A DNA stretch of 64,000 nucleotides from Planctomycetota bacterium (GTDB lineage: Bacteria > Planctomycetota > Phycisphaerae > Phycisphaerales > UBA1924), in assembly GCA_020831805.1 (NCBI GenBank), contig JAFIFX010000007.1, forward strand, positions 1 through 64,000, written 5' to 3'. The translations under genes were made by a program, and so were the position numbers. Below are positions 36,932-46,530 of the stretch, piece after piece; the stretch's first letter is position 1, and every line of letters begins with the position of its first letter. The notes below the pieces were generated by a model. The model saw nothing but the letters and a program-made list of their open reading frames with translations, did no database searches and was not told the DNA's origin.

Positions 36932-38128
36932 ATGACCACCGCGTCGACCCAAACCAGCCGATCGCTGGCCGCGGATCCGCTTGCGCTGATCGATGTGGAC
37001 CATGTGCGGTTCTATGTCGGCAACGCGAAGCAGGCGGCCTATTTCTACGCGCAGACCTTCGGGTTCAACATCTCCCAGGTGGCCGACCTGACCACGGGCA
37101 GCCGGGAGGAGGCCGATTACCTGCTGACGCAGGGCAACATCCGCCTGCTCCTGACCACCCCGCTGAGCAAGGGTCACCCGGCGTCGGAGGAGATCAAACG
37201 CTACGGCGACGGGGTCAAGGATGTGGCCCTGACCGTCGAGGACGCCGAGGCGGCCTTCGAACTGGCCGTACGCAACGGGGCCGAGCCGGCGTCGGAGCCG
37301 CGCGTCATCAAGGATGACAAGGGAAGCGTGACGGCTGCGTCGATCAAGACCTACGGCCGGGTCGTTCACACCTTCGTCTCCCGGACCGGGCACTACGCGC
37401 TCGAGAACATCAAGCGGGGCGGGGCCGAGTTCATGCCGGTGTTCAGGAAGGTCGACTCGCCCCTGAACGAGTACAACCGGAAGCACCCCTGCGGCCTGAT
37501 GTACTTCGATCACTGCGTGGGCAATGTCGAAGAGGGCAAGATGAACCACTGGGTCAAGTGGTACGAGGATGTCATGGGCTTCAAGATGTTCAAGCATTTC
37601 GATGATGCGGACATCTCGACGGAGTACTCGGCCCTGATGTCCAAGGTGATGGCCAGCGGCAACCACCTCATCAAAATGCCCATCAACGAGCCCGCCGAGG
37701 GCAAGAAGAAAAGCCAGATCCAGGAGTATCTGGAGTGGCACGACATGACGCCCGGCGTCCAGCACCTCGCCCTGCGGACCGACGACGAGCTGCACTCGGT
37801 CGCCGAGCTGCGCCGGCGCGGCGTGGACTTCCTCAGTCTGCCCGACTCGTACTATCAGATCGTGTGGGACCGCGTCAACAAGATGCTCACCGCGAACGGC
37901 CACGAGGCGGTCAAGGAGGACCACGACCGGATCAAGGACCTGGGCATTCTGGTCGACGCCGACGATGAGGGATACCTGCTGCAACTGTTCACCAAGCCGC
38001 TGCAGGATCGCCCGACGCTGTTCTTCGAGATCATCTGCCGCCGCGGCAGCCAGAGCTTCGGCAAGGGCAACTTCAAGGCCCTCTTCGAGGCCCTGGAGCT
38101 TGAGCAGGAGCGGCGTGGGAACCTCTGA
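36932..38128 (+). CDS. hppD: 4-hydroxyphenylpyruvate dioxygenase
   Basis: The 398-residue non-heme iron enzyme converts 4-hydroxyphenylpyruvate to homogentisate in tyrosine breakdown. It has two VOC-fold halves, with iron ligands His194 (FDHCVGNV), His278 (GVQHLALRTDD) and Glu366 (FFEIICRRG). I start at 36932 because GGAGA lies about 9 nt upstream and the family start follows. A TATAAACT box at 36852-36859 then gives a leader of about 70 nt. An intrinsic terminator follows the stop. Its pathway partner hmgA is at 54546. Confidence 0.94.
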   Translation: MTTASTQTSRSLAADPLALIDVDHVRFYVGNAKQAAYFYAQTFGFNISQVADLTTGSREEADYLLTQGNIRLLLTTPLSKGHPASEEIKRYGDGVKDVALTVEDAEAAFELAVRNGAEPASEPRVIKDDKGSVTAASIKTYGRVVHTFVSRTGHYALENIKRGGAEFMPVFRKVDSPLNEYNRKHPCGLMYFDHCVGNVEEGKMNHWVKWYEDVMGFKMFKHFDDADISTEYSALMSKVMASGNHLIKMPINEPAEGKKKSQIQEYLEWHDMTPGVQHLALRTDDELHSVAELRRRGVDFLSLPDSYYQIVWDRVNKMLTANGHEAVKEDHDRIKDLGILVDADDEGYLLQLFTKPLQDRPTLFFEIICRRGSQSFGKGNFKALFEALELEQERRGNL

Positions 38129-38151
38129 ACCCGTGCGTCCAGTCTGGATCG

Positions 38152-38178
38152 AAAGAGGGGCCGACAAGGCCCCTCTTT
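38152..38178 (+). terminator. Intrinsic terminator of hppD
   Basis: AAAGAGGGGCC and GGCCCCTCTTT form a perfect 11-bp stem with loop GACAA, followed by GTTTG. Confidence 0.88.
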
Positions 38179-38313
38179 GTTTGGGTCGGGATCGGGTGCC
38201 GGCGGCCTGTTGAAACATTGGGATTTCATAAACATTCCGTTTAAATTCTGGCCAAGTTGGGGTACATTAGCGTGTCGGGATGTGCAGCCCGGCCCCCCAG
38301 GAGGTCAGAAGCA

Positions 38314-40881
38314 ATGGTTCGTTTAGATATTTTGACCCACACCGTTCTTCTCGGCGGTGCGGTGTGTGTGGTTTTTGCCCAGCCGAATGTGGCGATCACG
38401 GAGTGGATGTACGCGGGCAGCACGCCGGTGGGCGGAGAGTTCATCGAGTTTACGAACATCGGGACGGAGCCGGTGGACATGACGGGCTGGAGCTTCGACG
38501 ACGATGCGCGGCAGCCCGGCGCGTTCGATCTGAGCGGGTTCGGGGTGGTGATGCCGGGCGAGTCGGTGGTGCTGACCGAGGACCCGGCGGAGGTGTTCCG
38601 TGCCGACTGGGGGCTAGGACCCGAGGTGAGGATCGTGGGGGACTTGGGCCTCAAGTCCGGGAACAACATCGGCCGCAACGACGAGATCAATCTGTACGAC
38701 GCGCAGGGCGAGCTGGTGGACCGGCTGACCTACGGGGATCAGGACTTCCCCGGGTCGATCCGGACCCGCTGGATCAGCGGGAACCCGGCGTTGGCGGGTG
38801 CGTTGGGTGCGAACGACCCGTACCAGTGGGTGTACGCGGAGGCGGGTGACCTGCAGGGCTCGTGGCAGAGCGCGGCGGGTGACTGGGGCAATCCTGGGGT
38901 GTTCGTGATGCCGCCGAGCGGCGAGCTGCCGGGTCCGGTGACGGTGTCGAAGGCGGGTGGCTTCTACACCGAGGCTTTCACGGTGGAGCTGGATGCGACG
39001 GGGGACGGGATCCGGTACACGCTGGACGGGTCGGTGCCGACGCTGGACTCGCCGCTGTACACGGGACCGATCCTGATCGAGAACCGGGCGGGGGATCCGA
39101 ACTACTTCTCATTGATTCGAACCTCACCGGTGTGGATCCCGCCGAACGGAACCGTGAACAAGGGAACAGTGCTGCGTGCGGCGGCGGTGAACAACGACGG
39201 CCAGACCGGGCCGGTGGCGACACGGACCTTCTTCGTGGATCCGGCCGGCGCGGATCGGTACACGCTGCCGGTGGTGTCCGTGGTGACGGAGGAACGAAAC
39301 TTTTACGATTACGAGTACGGGATCTCTGTGCCGGGAGCGATCTACGACCAGTTCTTTGATCCCGACATTCCCTGGTGGCGGCGTGAGGGGAACTACACGC
39401 AGCGCGGGGTCGAGTGGGAGCGTCCTGGCCATCTGGAGTTCTTCGAGCCCGACGGGTCGCTGGGCTTCGCGCAGGATGTCGGCTATCGGATCCACGGGGG
39501 GACCTCACGCTCGTACCCACGTAAGTCGCTCCGGGTCTACGCCAGAAGCGACTACGGCGTTTCATCGATCCAGTATCCGGTTTTTCCTGGCGATGCGCAG
39601 ACCGAGTTCAAGCGTCTGATCATCCGCAACAGCGGAAATGATCACGAACGCACCCTGTTCCGCGATGCGTTCATTCAGGACCTTGTCAAAGACACGGGCG
39701 TTGCGACTCAGCTGTACCGCCCTGTCGTTGTGTTTGTCAACGGCGAGTACTGGGGCGTGCAGAACATCAGGCAGCGGTACGACAAGCACTTCCTGGCACT
39801 CCGCAAGGGTGCCGATCCGGACAACATCGATCTCTTGACAGGTGGGCAGGCGATCGCGGATGAGGGCGATAACACCCACTTTCTTGAAACCTACCAGCAC
39901 CTCCTGGATAACGACCCTTCGGACCCGGCGGTTTACGAGTACGCCGCGAGCAGGATCGATCTGGAGAACTTTGCCACCTACTACTCGATTCAGATGTTCA
40001 TCGCCAACTCGGATTGGCCCACGAACAACATCGACTTCTGGCGCCCGCGGACTGAGAACGGCCGATGGCGATGGTTGCTCTATGACACGGATCTTGCGTT
40101 CAATCACGGGGCGAATCATGTGCCGTCGACCAACGCTGCGGATCGGATCCTCAAGCAGCTGGTCACCCGGAACGCGAGGATTCTCCAGCGGATGCTCATG
40201 AATGAGCGATTCCGTGACGATTTTATGAATCGATCCGCGGATCTGATGAACGCGGAGCTTTCTGTTGAGAACATGACCGCGCGGCTGGCGGATTTCCGGA
40301 CGGACTATGCTCCGGAAATCCCAGAGCACATCCTGCGGTGGCGTCAGCCCGTGAGTTTCCAGGAATGGGACACGACACTGCTCGGCCGGATTCAGACCTT
40401 CATCGATCAAAGGGCGAACTTCCACCGCCAGCAGCTCGCGGAAGCCGTTGGCTTGCCCGGCATCGCGGCCTTGACCGTCTCGATGCTCCACCCGGATCGT
40501 GGAGACATCCGCGTCAGTGCGATCGATCTCCCGTCCGACGAGGCTTCATGGTCTGGTGTCTACTTCCAGACCATCCCCGTCCCGATCGTCGGCACCCCCG
40601 CCCCCGGCTACCGCTTCCACGGCTTCGAGGAGCTGCCCGATGCGCCCGACGCCGAGGGCCGCGTGATCTGGGTGCCCGACGGTGACCAGACGCTCACCGC
40701 TCGGTTCGCCTGCCTGGCGGACTTCGACGGCAACGGCGTCGTCAACTTCTTCGATATCTCGGCGTACCTGCAGGCGTTCGCGGCTGGAGATCCGGCCGCG
40801 GATCTGGCCGAGCCGTTCGGAGAGCTCAACTTCTTCGACCTCGCGGCGTACCTGCAGCTGTTCAACGCGGGCTGCCCGTAA
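38314..40881 (+). CDS. Secreted CotH-kinase/lamin-tail protein with GC-type dockerin tail
   Basis: This 855-residue exported protein has these domains in order: signal peptide (to about residue 24); lamin-tail domain (ITEWMYAG...GGEFIEFTNIG, about 28-150); chitobiase-C-like Fn3 domain (AFTVELDATGDGIRYTLDGSVPT, about 215-300); and CotH-like kinase domain (about 320-680) with GYRIHGGTSRSYPRKSLRV, VNGEYWGVQNIRQRYDKHF and LLYDTDLAF. The last 55 residues carry two dockerin-like repeats, DFDGNGVVNFFDISAYLQAF and LNFFDLAAYLQLFNAGCP. This is the GC-type dockerin layout known in Phycisphaerae and is probably a surface-sorting signal. AGGAGGT precedes the ATG by 8 nt. A TACATT box at 38263 may be the -10. 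Confidence 0.92.
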   Translation: MVRLDILTHTVLLGGAVCVVFAQPNVAITEWMYAGSTPVGGEFIEFTNIGTEPVDMTGWSFDDDARQPGAFDLSGFGVVMPGESVVLTEDPAEVFRADWGLGPEVRIVGDLGLKSGNNIGRNDEINLYDAQGELVDRLTYGDQDFPGSIRTRWISGNPALAGALGANDPYQWVYAEAGDLQGSWQSAAGDWGNPGVFVMPPSGELPGPVTVSKAGGFYTEAFTVELDATGDGIRYTLDGSVPTLDSPLYTGPILIENRAGDPNYFSLIRTSPVWIPPNGTVNKGTVLRAAAVNNDGQTGPVATRTFFVDPAGADRYTLPVVSVVTEERNFYDYEYGISVPGAIYDQFFDPDIPWWRREGNYTQRGVEWERPGHLEFFEPDGSLGFAQDVGYRIHGGTSRSYPRKSLRVYARSDYGVSSIQYPVFPGDAQTEFKRLIIRNSGNDHERTLFRDAFIQDLVKDTGVATQLYRPVVVFVNGEYWGVQNIRQRYDKHFLALRKGADPDNIDLLTGGQAIADEGDNTHFLETYQHLLDNDPSDPAVYEYAASRIDLENFATYYSIQMFIANSDWPTNNIDFWRPRTENGRWRWLLYDTDLAFNHGANHVPSTNAADRILKQLVTRNARILQRMLMNERFRDDFMNRSADLMNAELSVENMTARLADFRTDYAPEIPEHILRWRQPVSFQEWDTTLLGRIQTFIDQRANFHRQQLAEAVGLPGIAALTVSMLHPDRGDIRVSAIDLPSDEASWSGVYFQTIPVPIVGTPAPGYRFHGFEELPDAPDAEGRVIWVPDGDQTLTARFACLADFDGNGVVNFFDISAYLQAFAAGDPAADLAEPFGELNFFDLAAYLQLFNAGCP

Positions 40882-40912
40882 GCGGCCGACATCGAAGCTC
40901 AAAGATTGATTC

Positions 40913-40940
40913 AGCCCGCCGGCCGACGGCGGGCTTTTTT
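40913..40940 (+). terminator. Intrinsic terminator of the CotH/dockerin gene
   Basis: AGCCCGCC and GGCGGGCT form an 8-bp stem with a 7-nt loop, followed by a T-run that touches the stop codon of the convergent ABC gene. Confidence 0.88.
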
Positions 40941-41835
40941 ACATCGCCCCGCCGTCGAAGGTCACGCGTTGTTTCGTTCTGCGGGGGTCGGGCTCGGGCA
41001 CCGCAGAGAGCAGCGATTGCGTGTAGAGGTGCTGGGGATTTTCGATGATCTCTTCGCGGGTGCCCGCTTCGACGATCTTGCCCCGGTACATCACGGCGAT
41101 CCGTCGGCAGACATGCTGGATCACGGCCATGTCGTGCGAGATGAACAGGTACGACAGGCCGAACTCGCCCTGGAGATCGGTCAGCAGGTTGATGATCTGG
41201 GCCTGGATAGACACATCGAGCGCGCTGGTCGGCTCGTCGCAAACGATGAACTTCGGCTCGAGCGCCAGGGCCCGGGCGATGCCGATGCGCTGGCGCTGGC
41301 CGCCGGAGAACTCGTGCGGGTAGCGGTCCGCCGCCGCCCGCGGCATGCCGCAGCGTTCCAGCAGCGACTCGACCCGTTCACGCAGCTCGGCCTTGTCCTT
41401 GATCAGCCCGTGGATGATCAGCGGCTCGCCGACGATCGAGGCGATCCGCATGCGGGGGTTGAGCGATCCGGCAGGGTCCTGGAAGACGATCTGCATGTCC
41501 CGCCGGAGTTTCTGAAGCTCCGAACCGGACGCCGCGAACACGTCGCGGCCTTCAAAGGTGACTCGCCCGCCGGTGGCGGGGATCAGCCGGAGCAGCGTGC
41601 GACCGACCGTGGTCTTGCCGCAGCCGGACTCGCCGACCAGACCCAGGGTTTCGCCCCGTCCGATCTCGAATGAGACCCCGTCAACCGCCTTGAAGTGGTC
41701 TGTCACCCGCTGGAGCAGCCCCGAACGGATCGGGAAGTAGGTTTTCAGATCCTCGACCTTGAGCAGCGGCTGCGGGTCGCTGCCGGGGCCTTGGGGCTTG
41801 TTCTCGGGCTTTTCGAGCACGGCGGAATCGGTCAT
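40939..41835 (-). CDS. Oligopeptide/dipeptide ABC transporter ATP-binding protein (OppF/DppF type)
   Basis: This 298-residue ATPase has Walker A (GESGCGKTT), Q-loop ([12 protein letters not shown], characteristic of the Opp/Dpp branch), signature ([16 protein letters not shown]), Walker B ([12 protein letters not shown]) and the oligopeptide C-terminal extension ([16 protein letters not shown]). Binding protein, permeases and the OppD partner are not nearby. It has its own leaderless promoter: TACGAT lies 6 nt before the ATG, which selects this start over an upstream in-frame codon at 41874. Confidence 0.92.
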   Translation of the reverse strand: MTDSAVLEKPENKPQGPGSDPQPLLKVEDLKTYFPIRSGLLQRVTDHFKAVDGVSFEIGRGETLGLVGESGCGKTTVGRTLLRLIPATGGRVTFEGRDVFAASGSELQKLRRDMQIVFQDPAGSLNPRMRIASIVGEPLIIHGLIKDKAELRERVESLLERCGMPRAAADRYPHEFSGGQRQRIGIARALALEPKFIVCDEPTSALDVSIQAQIINLLTDLQGEFGLSYLFISHDMAVIQHVCRRIAVMYRGKIVEAGTREEIIENPQHLYTQSLLSAVPEPDPRRTKQRVTFDGGAM

Positions 41836-41841
41836 GCCCCC

Positions 41842-41847
41842 ATCGTA
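41842..41847 (-). promoter_or_regulatory. -10 box TACGAT of the OppF-like gene (leaderless)
   Basis: It ends 6 nt before the ATG. Confidence 0.55.
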
Positions 41848-41960
41848 GCCGAACAAACAGTCCGGCCCAAGCACTCAGGGTTGGGTCTCGGGTGTTTGCA
41901 GGGTTGACCGGACGGCGCGGGACGATAAAGATGTGCCTCCACCGGGCACGCCCGGCGGGC

Positions 41961-42033
41961 GGGCAGGTAGCTCAGTTGGTAGAGCACCGCATTGAAAATG
42001 CGGGTGTCGCCGGTTCAAGTCCGGCTCTGCCCA
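41961..42033 (+). tRNA. tRNA-Phe (GAA)
   Basis: The 73-nt cloverleaf has acceptor GGGCAGG with TCTGCCC (one G-T pair), D-arm AGCTCAGTTGGTAGAGC, anticodon stem CCGCA/TGCGG with loop TTGAAAA, and T-arm GCCGGTTCAAGTCCGGC. The discriminator is A. CCA is not encoded. Confidence 0.97.
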
Positions 42034-42143
42034 TTCCGAGCCATTCGTGGCGTGTCAGGCCGGTCGCTCACCGGCCTGTCCTGTTTTTGCGTTTTCTGCC
42101 AGGAAGTACGCCCGATCGCACCCTTCAGCCGAAATGACCCGAC

Positions 42144-43997
42144 ATGTGCGGCGTGATTGGTATCGTCGGCCTTGGCAGCCCCGTCCGTCTCGGGGACGAC
42201 GACGCGGTTCGTTTGCGCGACACCATGCTCCACCGCGGGCCGGATTCCGCGGGCCGGTGGCGGTGCCCTTGGGCGTTGCTCGGGCATCGCCGGTTGGAGG
42301 TCATCGCACCGGGCCCGGAGGGCCACCAGCCGATGTGCACGCCCGACGGCCGGTTCGCGTTGGTCTATAACGGCGAGTTGTACAACGATGCCGAACTCCG
42401 CCGGGCGTTGGAGGCCGAGGGCGTCCGCTTCCAGACCCGCTGCGATACGGAGACCGTGCTCTGGGCTCTGGCGAGATGGGGCGAGCAGGCGGTGTCGCGT
42501 TTCCGCGGTATGTTCGCCCTCGGCTTTGTTGACACGGTGGAGAACCGCCTGATCCTGTCCCGGGATCCGCTGGGCATCAAGCCGCTCTATGCCGCCCGTG
42601 TTGTCACGCCCGATGGGCCGCAGGTAGTCTTCGCCAGCGAACCCACGGCGATCCTTGGCCACCCGTCGATGGCGATCGAGCCGGACTGGGCCGTTGTCTC
42701 GGCCTACCTGACGACCATCCGCCCCCTGCTCGGGCGGCGGACGATGTTCGCCGGCCTGGAGACCCTCCTGCCAGGCGAGACCCGGGTCTACGACGCATCG
42801 ACGCCGGACGCACCGCGCGTGCTTGATGCGTGGGAAGCGGGCGAACGCTCCGGGCTGTCGGATCCCGCCGAGACGGTCGAGGTCATCGCCGAGGCGGTGC
42901 GGTCGCACCTGCGCACGGATGTTCCGATGTGTGCCCTGCTCTCGGGCGGGCTGGACTCGGCGGCTGTGGTGTCACTGGCGCACCGCGACCTGTCCGAGCG
43001 GCTGCACACCTACTGCGCCGGCGCCAAGATGGGCGGCTTCGACGACGATTTCACGCACGCCGACGCGATGGCCCGCGGGCTCGGCACGACGCACGCCGAG
43101 GTGACGATCGACCAGGCCCTGTTCGGATCCCGCTGGGCTCAGCTCATCGACCAAACCGGCGTGCCGGTCTCCACGCCCAATGAGATCGCGATCCACGCGG
43201 TGGCGTTGGCCTTGCGTGCGGACGGCCATGTCGTCACCCTCTCCGGGGAGGGGGCGGATGAGCTGTTCGGCGGGTACGCCCCGCCGATGATGCAGGCCGC
43301 CGCGCATGTGGCCGCCCTGGACGGGCGTCCCGACGCGGACGGCGGGCTGTTCCATCTGCTCTCGAACGCGTGGGTCTCGCCGCAGATCAAGGGCTCCGTG
43401 CTCCGCGACGGGATCCTGGCCCGGGCGGACGGCGACGCGGCCCTGGCCGAGGAGTACCAGCGTACCTTCGCCGACTTGGCCGCCGACGCCCCGGGGGATT
43501 CGCCGCTTCAGCCGCATCTGCGGTTCCACCGGCGGATGAACCTGCCCAACCTGCTGCGCCGGCTGGACTCGACGACGATGCTCGCTTCGGTCGAGGGGCG
43601 CACGCCCTTCGCGGACATCCGCGTGGCCCGGTTCGCCGAGTCACTGGCGATGGCCGAGAAGTTCGTGCCCGGCGAGCCGGCGCGGACGAAGATCGCGCTC
43701 CGCGAGGCCTTCCGGGACGTGCTGCCGGGGTCCGTCGTCGATCGGCCAAAGGCCAGTTTCCCGCTGCCGTTCCAGTCGTGGATGGGCCCGCTCGCGGAAG
43801 GCCTGCGCACTTCACCATTCGCGAGCGAGATCTTCACCCGGGAGTCGGTCGACGCCGTGTCCGGCCATCCGGAGGGGCTGTGGACGCTGGCGTGGCCAAT
43901 GATCAACATCGCCGCATGGGGCGATCGGTGGTGGGGGCCAGGGACCCTCGCGGAACAGTTCGGAGCTCAGGCCGCGGGCGCGGTCACGACGCGGTAA
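42144..43997 (+). CDS. asnB: Asparagine synthase (glutamine-hydrolysing)
   Basis: The 617-residue enzyme amidates aspartate using glutamine and ATP. Cys2 (MCGVIGIVG) is the class II glutaminase nucleophile, and the synthetase PP-loop is LLSGGLDSAAVV. Such paralogues sometimes modify other carboxylates in polysaccharide clusters, but no such cluster is here. It follows tRNA-Phe by 110 nt. Its 3' end overlaps the convergent aspS by 14 nt. Confidence 0.9.
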   Translation: MCGVIGIVGLGSPVRLGDDDAVRLRDTMLHRGPDSAGRWRCPWALLGHRRLEVIAPGPEGHQPMCTPDGRFALVYNGELYNDAELRRALEAEGVRFQTRCDTETVLWALARWGEQAVSRFRGMFALGFVDTVENRLILSRDPLGIKPLYAARVVTPDGPQVVFASEPTAILGHPSMAIEPDWAVVSAYLTTIRPLLGRRTMFAGLETLLPGETRVYDASTPDAPRVLDAWEAGERSGLSDPAETVEVIAEAVRSHLRTDVPMCALLSGGLDSAAVVSLAHRDLSERLHTYCAGAKMGGFDDDFTHADAMARGLGTTHAEVTIDQALFGSRWAQLIDQTGVPVSTPNEIAIHAVALALRADGHVVTLSGEGADELFGGYAPPMMQAAAHVAALDGRPDADGGLFHLLSNAWVSPQIKGSVLRDGILARADGDAALAEEYQRTFADLAADAPGDSPLQPHLRFHRRMNLPNLLRRLDSTTMLASVEGRTPFADIRVARFAESLAMAEKFVPGEPARTKIALREAFRDVLPGSVVDRPKASFPLPFQSWMGPLAEGLRTSPFASEIFTRESVDAVSGHPEGLWTLAWPMINIAAWGDRWWGPGTLAEQFGAQAAGAVTTR

Positions 43998-45789
43998 CGG
44001 CGGTGTCCGCGGTGCTGCGGACATGGAGTTCCTTGAGCTGATCCTCGTCGACCACATTCGGCGCTTCGCACATCAGATCCTGCCCCGTCATGGTTTTGGG
44101 GAAGGCGATGACCTCGCGGATGTTCTCCGTTCCGGTCATGTGCATGACCAGCCGGTCCAGCCCGAAGGCGATGCCCCCGTGCGGCGGTGCGCCGTACGAC
44201 AGAGCCTCGAGCAGGAAGGAGAACTTGGTTTTCGCCTGCTCCTCGGTCAGCCCGAGCAGGCTGAAGACCTTTTTCTGGACTTCCTGACGGTGGATACGGA
44301 TCGAACCGCCGCCGATCTCCGAGCCGTTGCAGATCATGTCGTAGCCGTCGGAGACGATCGACTCGACGGTGTCGATGTCCGCCGGATCCGCGGCGAGGAA
44401 CCGTTCGGTCTCCGCCGCAGTGGGGGCGGTGAACGGGTGGTGCAGCGAGTAGTACCGCCCGGTCTCGGCGTCGTGCTCGAACATCGGGAAGTCGTAGACC
44501 CACAGGAAGTTCCATGCTCCCTCGGGGATCATGCCCAGGTCCTTGGCGACTTTCTGGCGCAGCTCGCCGAGGGCCTTGGTACACACGCCGTACGCGTCGG
44601 CCCCGAAGACGACGACATCGCCGTCGGTCAGGTCGAGGCGTTCGACCAGCGTGTCCGCGATCGGACCGAGGAACTTGGCCACCCCGCCCTCGAACGCCCC
44701 GTTGACGAACCGGGCGAACGGCACACCGCCCGCCCCGAACTGCTGGACGAACGCGCTGTAGCCATCGAGCACCTTCCGCGTGAGTTTCTCGGCAGCGCCG
44801 GGGATGCGGATGGCCTTGACCACACCCCTGGGCTTCTCCAACGCCCCGGTGAACACGCCGAACTCCGTCTGCGCGGCCATATCCGAGATGTCCACCAGCT
44901 CGAGCCCGTACCGCGTGTCGGGGCGATCGATCCCGAAGCGGTCCATCGCCTCCCGGTAGGTCATCCGCGGGAAGTCCGGCAGGGTGACCCCGAGAACATC
45001 TTTCCACAGGGTTTTCGCGAAGCCCTCCATCGTCTTAAGCACCGTCTCCCGATCGGCGAACGCCATCTCAAGATCGATCTGCGTGAACTCGGCCTGCCGG
45101 TCGAAGCGGGGATCCTCGTCGCGGAAGCACTTGACGATCTGCAGGTAGCGGTCCGCCCCCGCGATCATCAGGATCTGCTTGAACAACTGCGGCGACTGCG
45201 GCAGGGCATACCACATGCCCTCCTGCAACCGGCTGGGCACCAGGAAGTCCCGGGCCCCCTCCGGCGTCGAGCGGCAGAGCATCGGCGTCTCGACCTCGAG
45301 GAACCCGTGCGCGTCGAAGTAGTCCCGTGTGATCTTGGCCACACGGTGCCGCGTCCGCATGATCTCCTGCATCCGCGGGCGGCGCAGGTCCAGGTAGCGG
45401 AACTTCAGACGCGTTTCCTCGTCGGGCAGGTTGGTCTCGTCCGATGGCACGAACGGCAGGCGGGCGGTCTTGGACAGCACCTCCATCGACTCGACCACGA
45501 CCTCGATCGCCCCGGTATGGATCTTCGGGTTGGCCTTCTCGCGTTGGCGAACCACGCCGCGCACCGCCACGCAGTCCTCGTTGCGGAGCTTGCCCCCGGC
45601 TTCGACCACGGCGTCGGGCGTGCCGCCCTGCTCAAAGACCACCTGCGTGACGCCCTCCCGGTCGCGGAGGTCGACGAACACCAGCCCATGGCCGTGCCCG
45701 CGATAGGCGTTGACCCAGCCGTTGAGTGTGACGGTCTGACCGACATGGCCGGCTGTGAGCTGGCCGCAGGTGTGGGTGCGCTTGAACAT
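43984..45789 (-). CDS. aspS: Aspartyl-tRNA synthetase (bacterial type)
   Basis: The 601-residue class II synthetase has an N-terminal OB anticodon-binding domain (about 1-110), motif 1 near FLEVETPMLCRSTPEGARDFLVP, motif 2 FRDEDPRFDRQAEFTQIDLE, a bacterial GAD insertion (about 290-420) and motif 3 (GIAFGLDRLVMHMTG). It charges tRNA-Asp. Whether it also charges tRNA-Asn was not decided. GGAAGGCGG precedes the ATG. Confidence 0.96.
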   Translation of the reverse strand: MFKRTHTCGQLTAGHVGQTVTLNGWVNAYRGHGHGLVFVDLRDREGVTQVVFEQGGTPDAVVEAGGKLRNEDCVAVRGVVRQREKANPKIHTGAIEVVVESMEVLSKTARLPFVPSDETNLPDEETRLKFRYLDLRRPRMQEIMRTRHRVAKITRDYFDAHGFLEVETPMLCRSTPEGARDFLVPSRLQEGMWYALPQSPQLFKQILMIAGADRYLQIVKCFRDEDPRFDRQAEFTQIDLEMAFADRETVLKTMEGFAKTLWKDVLGVTLPDFPRMTYREAMDRFGIDRPDTRYGLELVDISDMAAQTEFGVFTGALEKPRGVVKAIRIPGAAEKLTRKVLDGYSAFVQQFGAGGVPFARFVNGAFEGGVAKFLGPIADTLVERLDLTDGDVVVFGADAYGVCTKALGELRQKVAKDLGMIPEGAWNFLWVYDFPMFEHDAETGRYYSLHHPFTAPTAAETERFLAADPADIDTVESIVSDGYDMICNGSEIGGGSIRIHRQEVQKKVFSLLGLTEEQAKTKFSFLLEALSYGAPPHGGIAFGLDRLVMHMTGTENIREVIAFPKTMTGQDLMCEAPNVVDEDQLKELHVRSTADTAVTAS

Positions 45790-45897
45790 GGTCCGCCTTC
45801 CAGATCCGAACGAAGACCGCCCGGGCGCGTGCCCGAGCGGGGTGCGTTGCGAACAGGATGGTAGGCGGGAACGCCCGAAAACCGGGCTTCGCCGGGA

Positions 45898-46260
45898 TCA
45901 GGCCGCGGCGGTTCCGAGTGCCCGTTCAACGGCGCAGGATACCAGGATCGACCAGTCCGCTTCCAGCCGATCGGTCCAGGTGTAGTGGCAGTGCTCGGCG
46001 ATCGCTTCGAGCAGCGCGTGCTCCTCGGCGCCCCACCCCGCCCGGTCGCGGACGCGGCCCGGGATGCCCAGACCGTCCGTGCGGCAGGCCGAGAGCATCG
46101 TCGCCCGGAGCTGCTCCAGGCACGCGGACGAACGGGCGCACGGCGACTGCCCCCGGGCTTGCAGGTTCGCCTCGAAGCGTTGCTCCAGCCGATCGAAGTG
46201 CGGCTCGATCGTGGCGAAGGAGCGGGTCAGTCGGTCGATCTGGGCGGCGGTCAGCGGCAT
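45898..46260 (-). CDS. Small hypothetical protein with globin-like ends
   Basis: The 120-residue product starts LTAAQIDRLTRSFATIEPHFDRLEQRFEANLQ, like the first two helices of bacterial globins, and ends with TWTDRLEADWSILVSCAVERAL, like the last helix. The heme-binding centre is not evident: no clear proximal His-Phe pair, and the middle is short. It may be a heme-free globin relative, or the likeness may be chance. GGAG precedes the ATG. Confidence 0.5.
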   Translation of the reverse strand: MPLTAAQIDRLTRSFATIEPHFDRLEQRFEANLQARGQSPCARSSACLEQLRATMLSACRTDGLGIPGRVRDRAGWGAEEHALLEAIAEHCHYTWTDRLEADWSILVSCAVERALGTAAA

Positions 46261-46426
46261 GGTTCGGCTCCGTGGTGAGTGTCGTCGCCCCGGTAATCGG
46301 ACCGAGCGGCCGCCCGCTTCAGCACAATCGGCCGATCCGGCGCAGACCGACCCGGTCAACCGCCCGCCGCACAGCTCCCGGTACTCGATCTGGCGCGAAA
46401 TCGAGGCAATTACCCTGATTGGGGGA

Positions 46427-46454
46427 TTGTGCCCCGGCCGGATTCGGGTATGGT
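46427..46454 (+). promoter_or_regulatory. Candidate promoter of the choice-of-anchor protein gene
   Basis: TTGTGC (46427-46432) and TATGGT (46449-46454) are 16 bp apart. This leaves a leader of about 70 nt that holds the ribosome site. Confidence 0.5.
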
Positions 46455-46530
46455 AAACCCCTGAAGAGGTGTATGCCTCCCCGAGAAAGAGTGTCCAGAT
46501 TCACCACAGAGAGAAAGAGGAGAAACACAG

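Noticed and set aside
41961-42033. tRNA-Phe as an integration site
   Set aside because: I found no partial duplicate of the tRNA 3' end and no integrase nearby.
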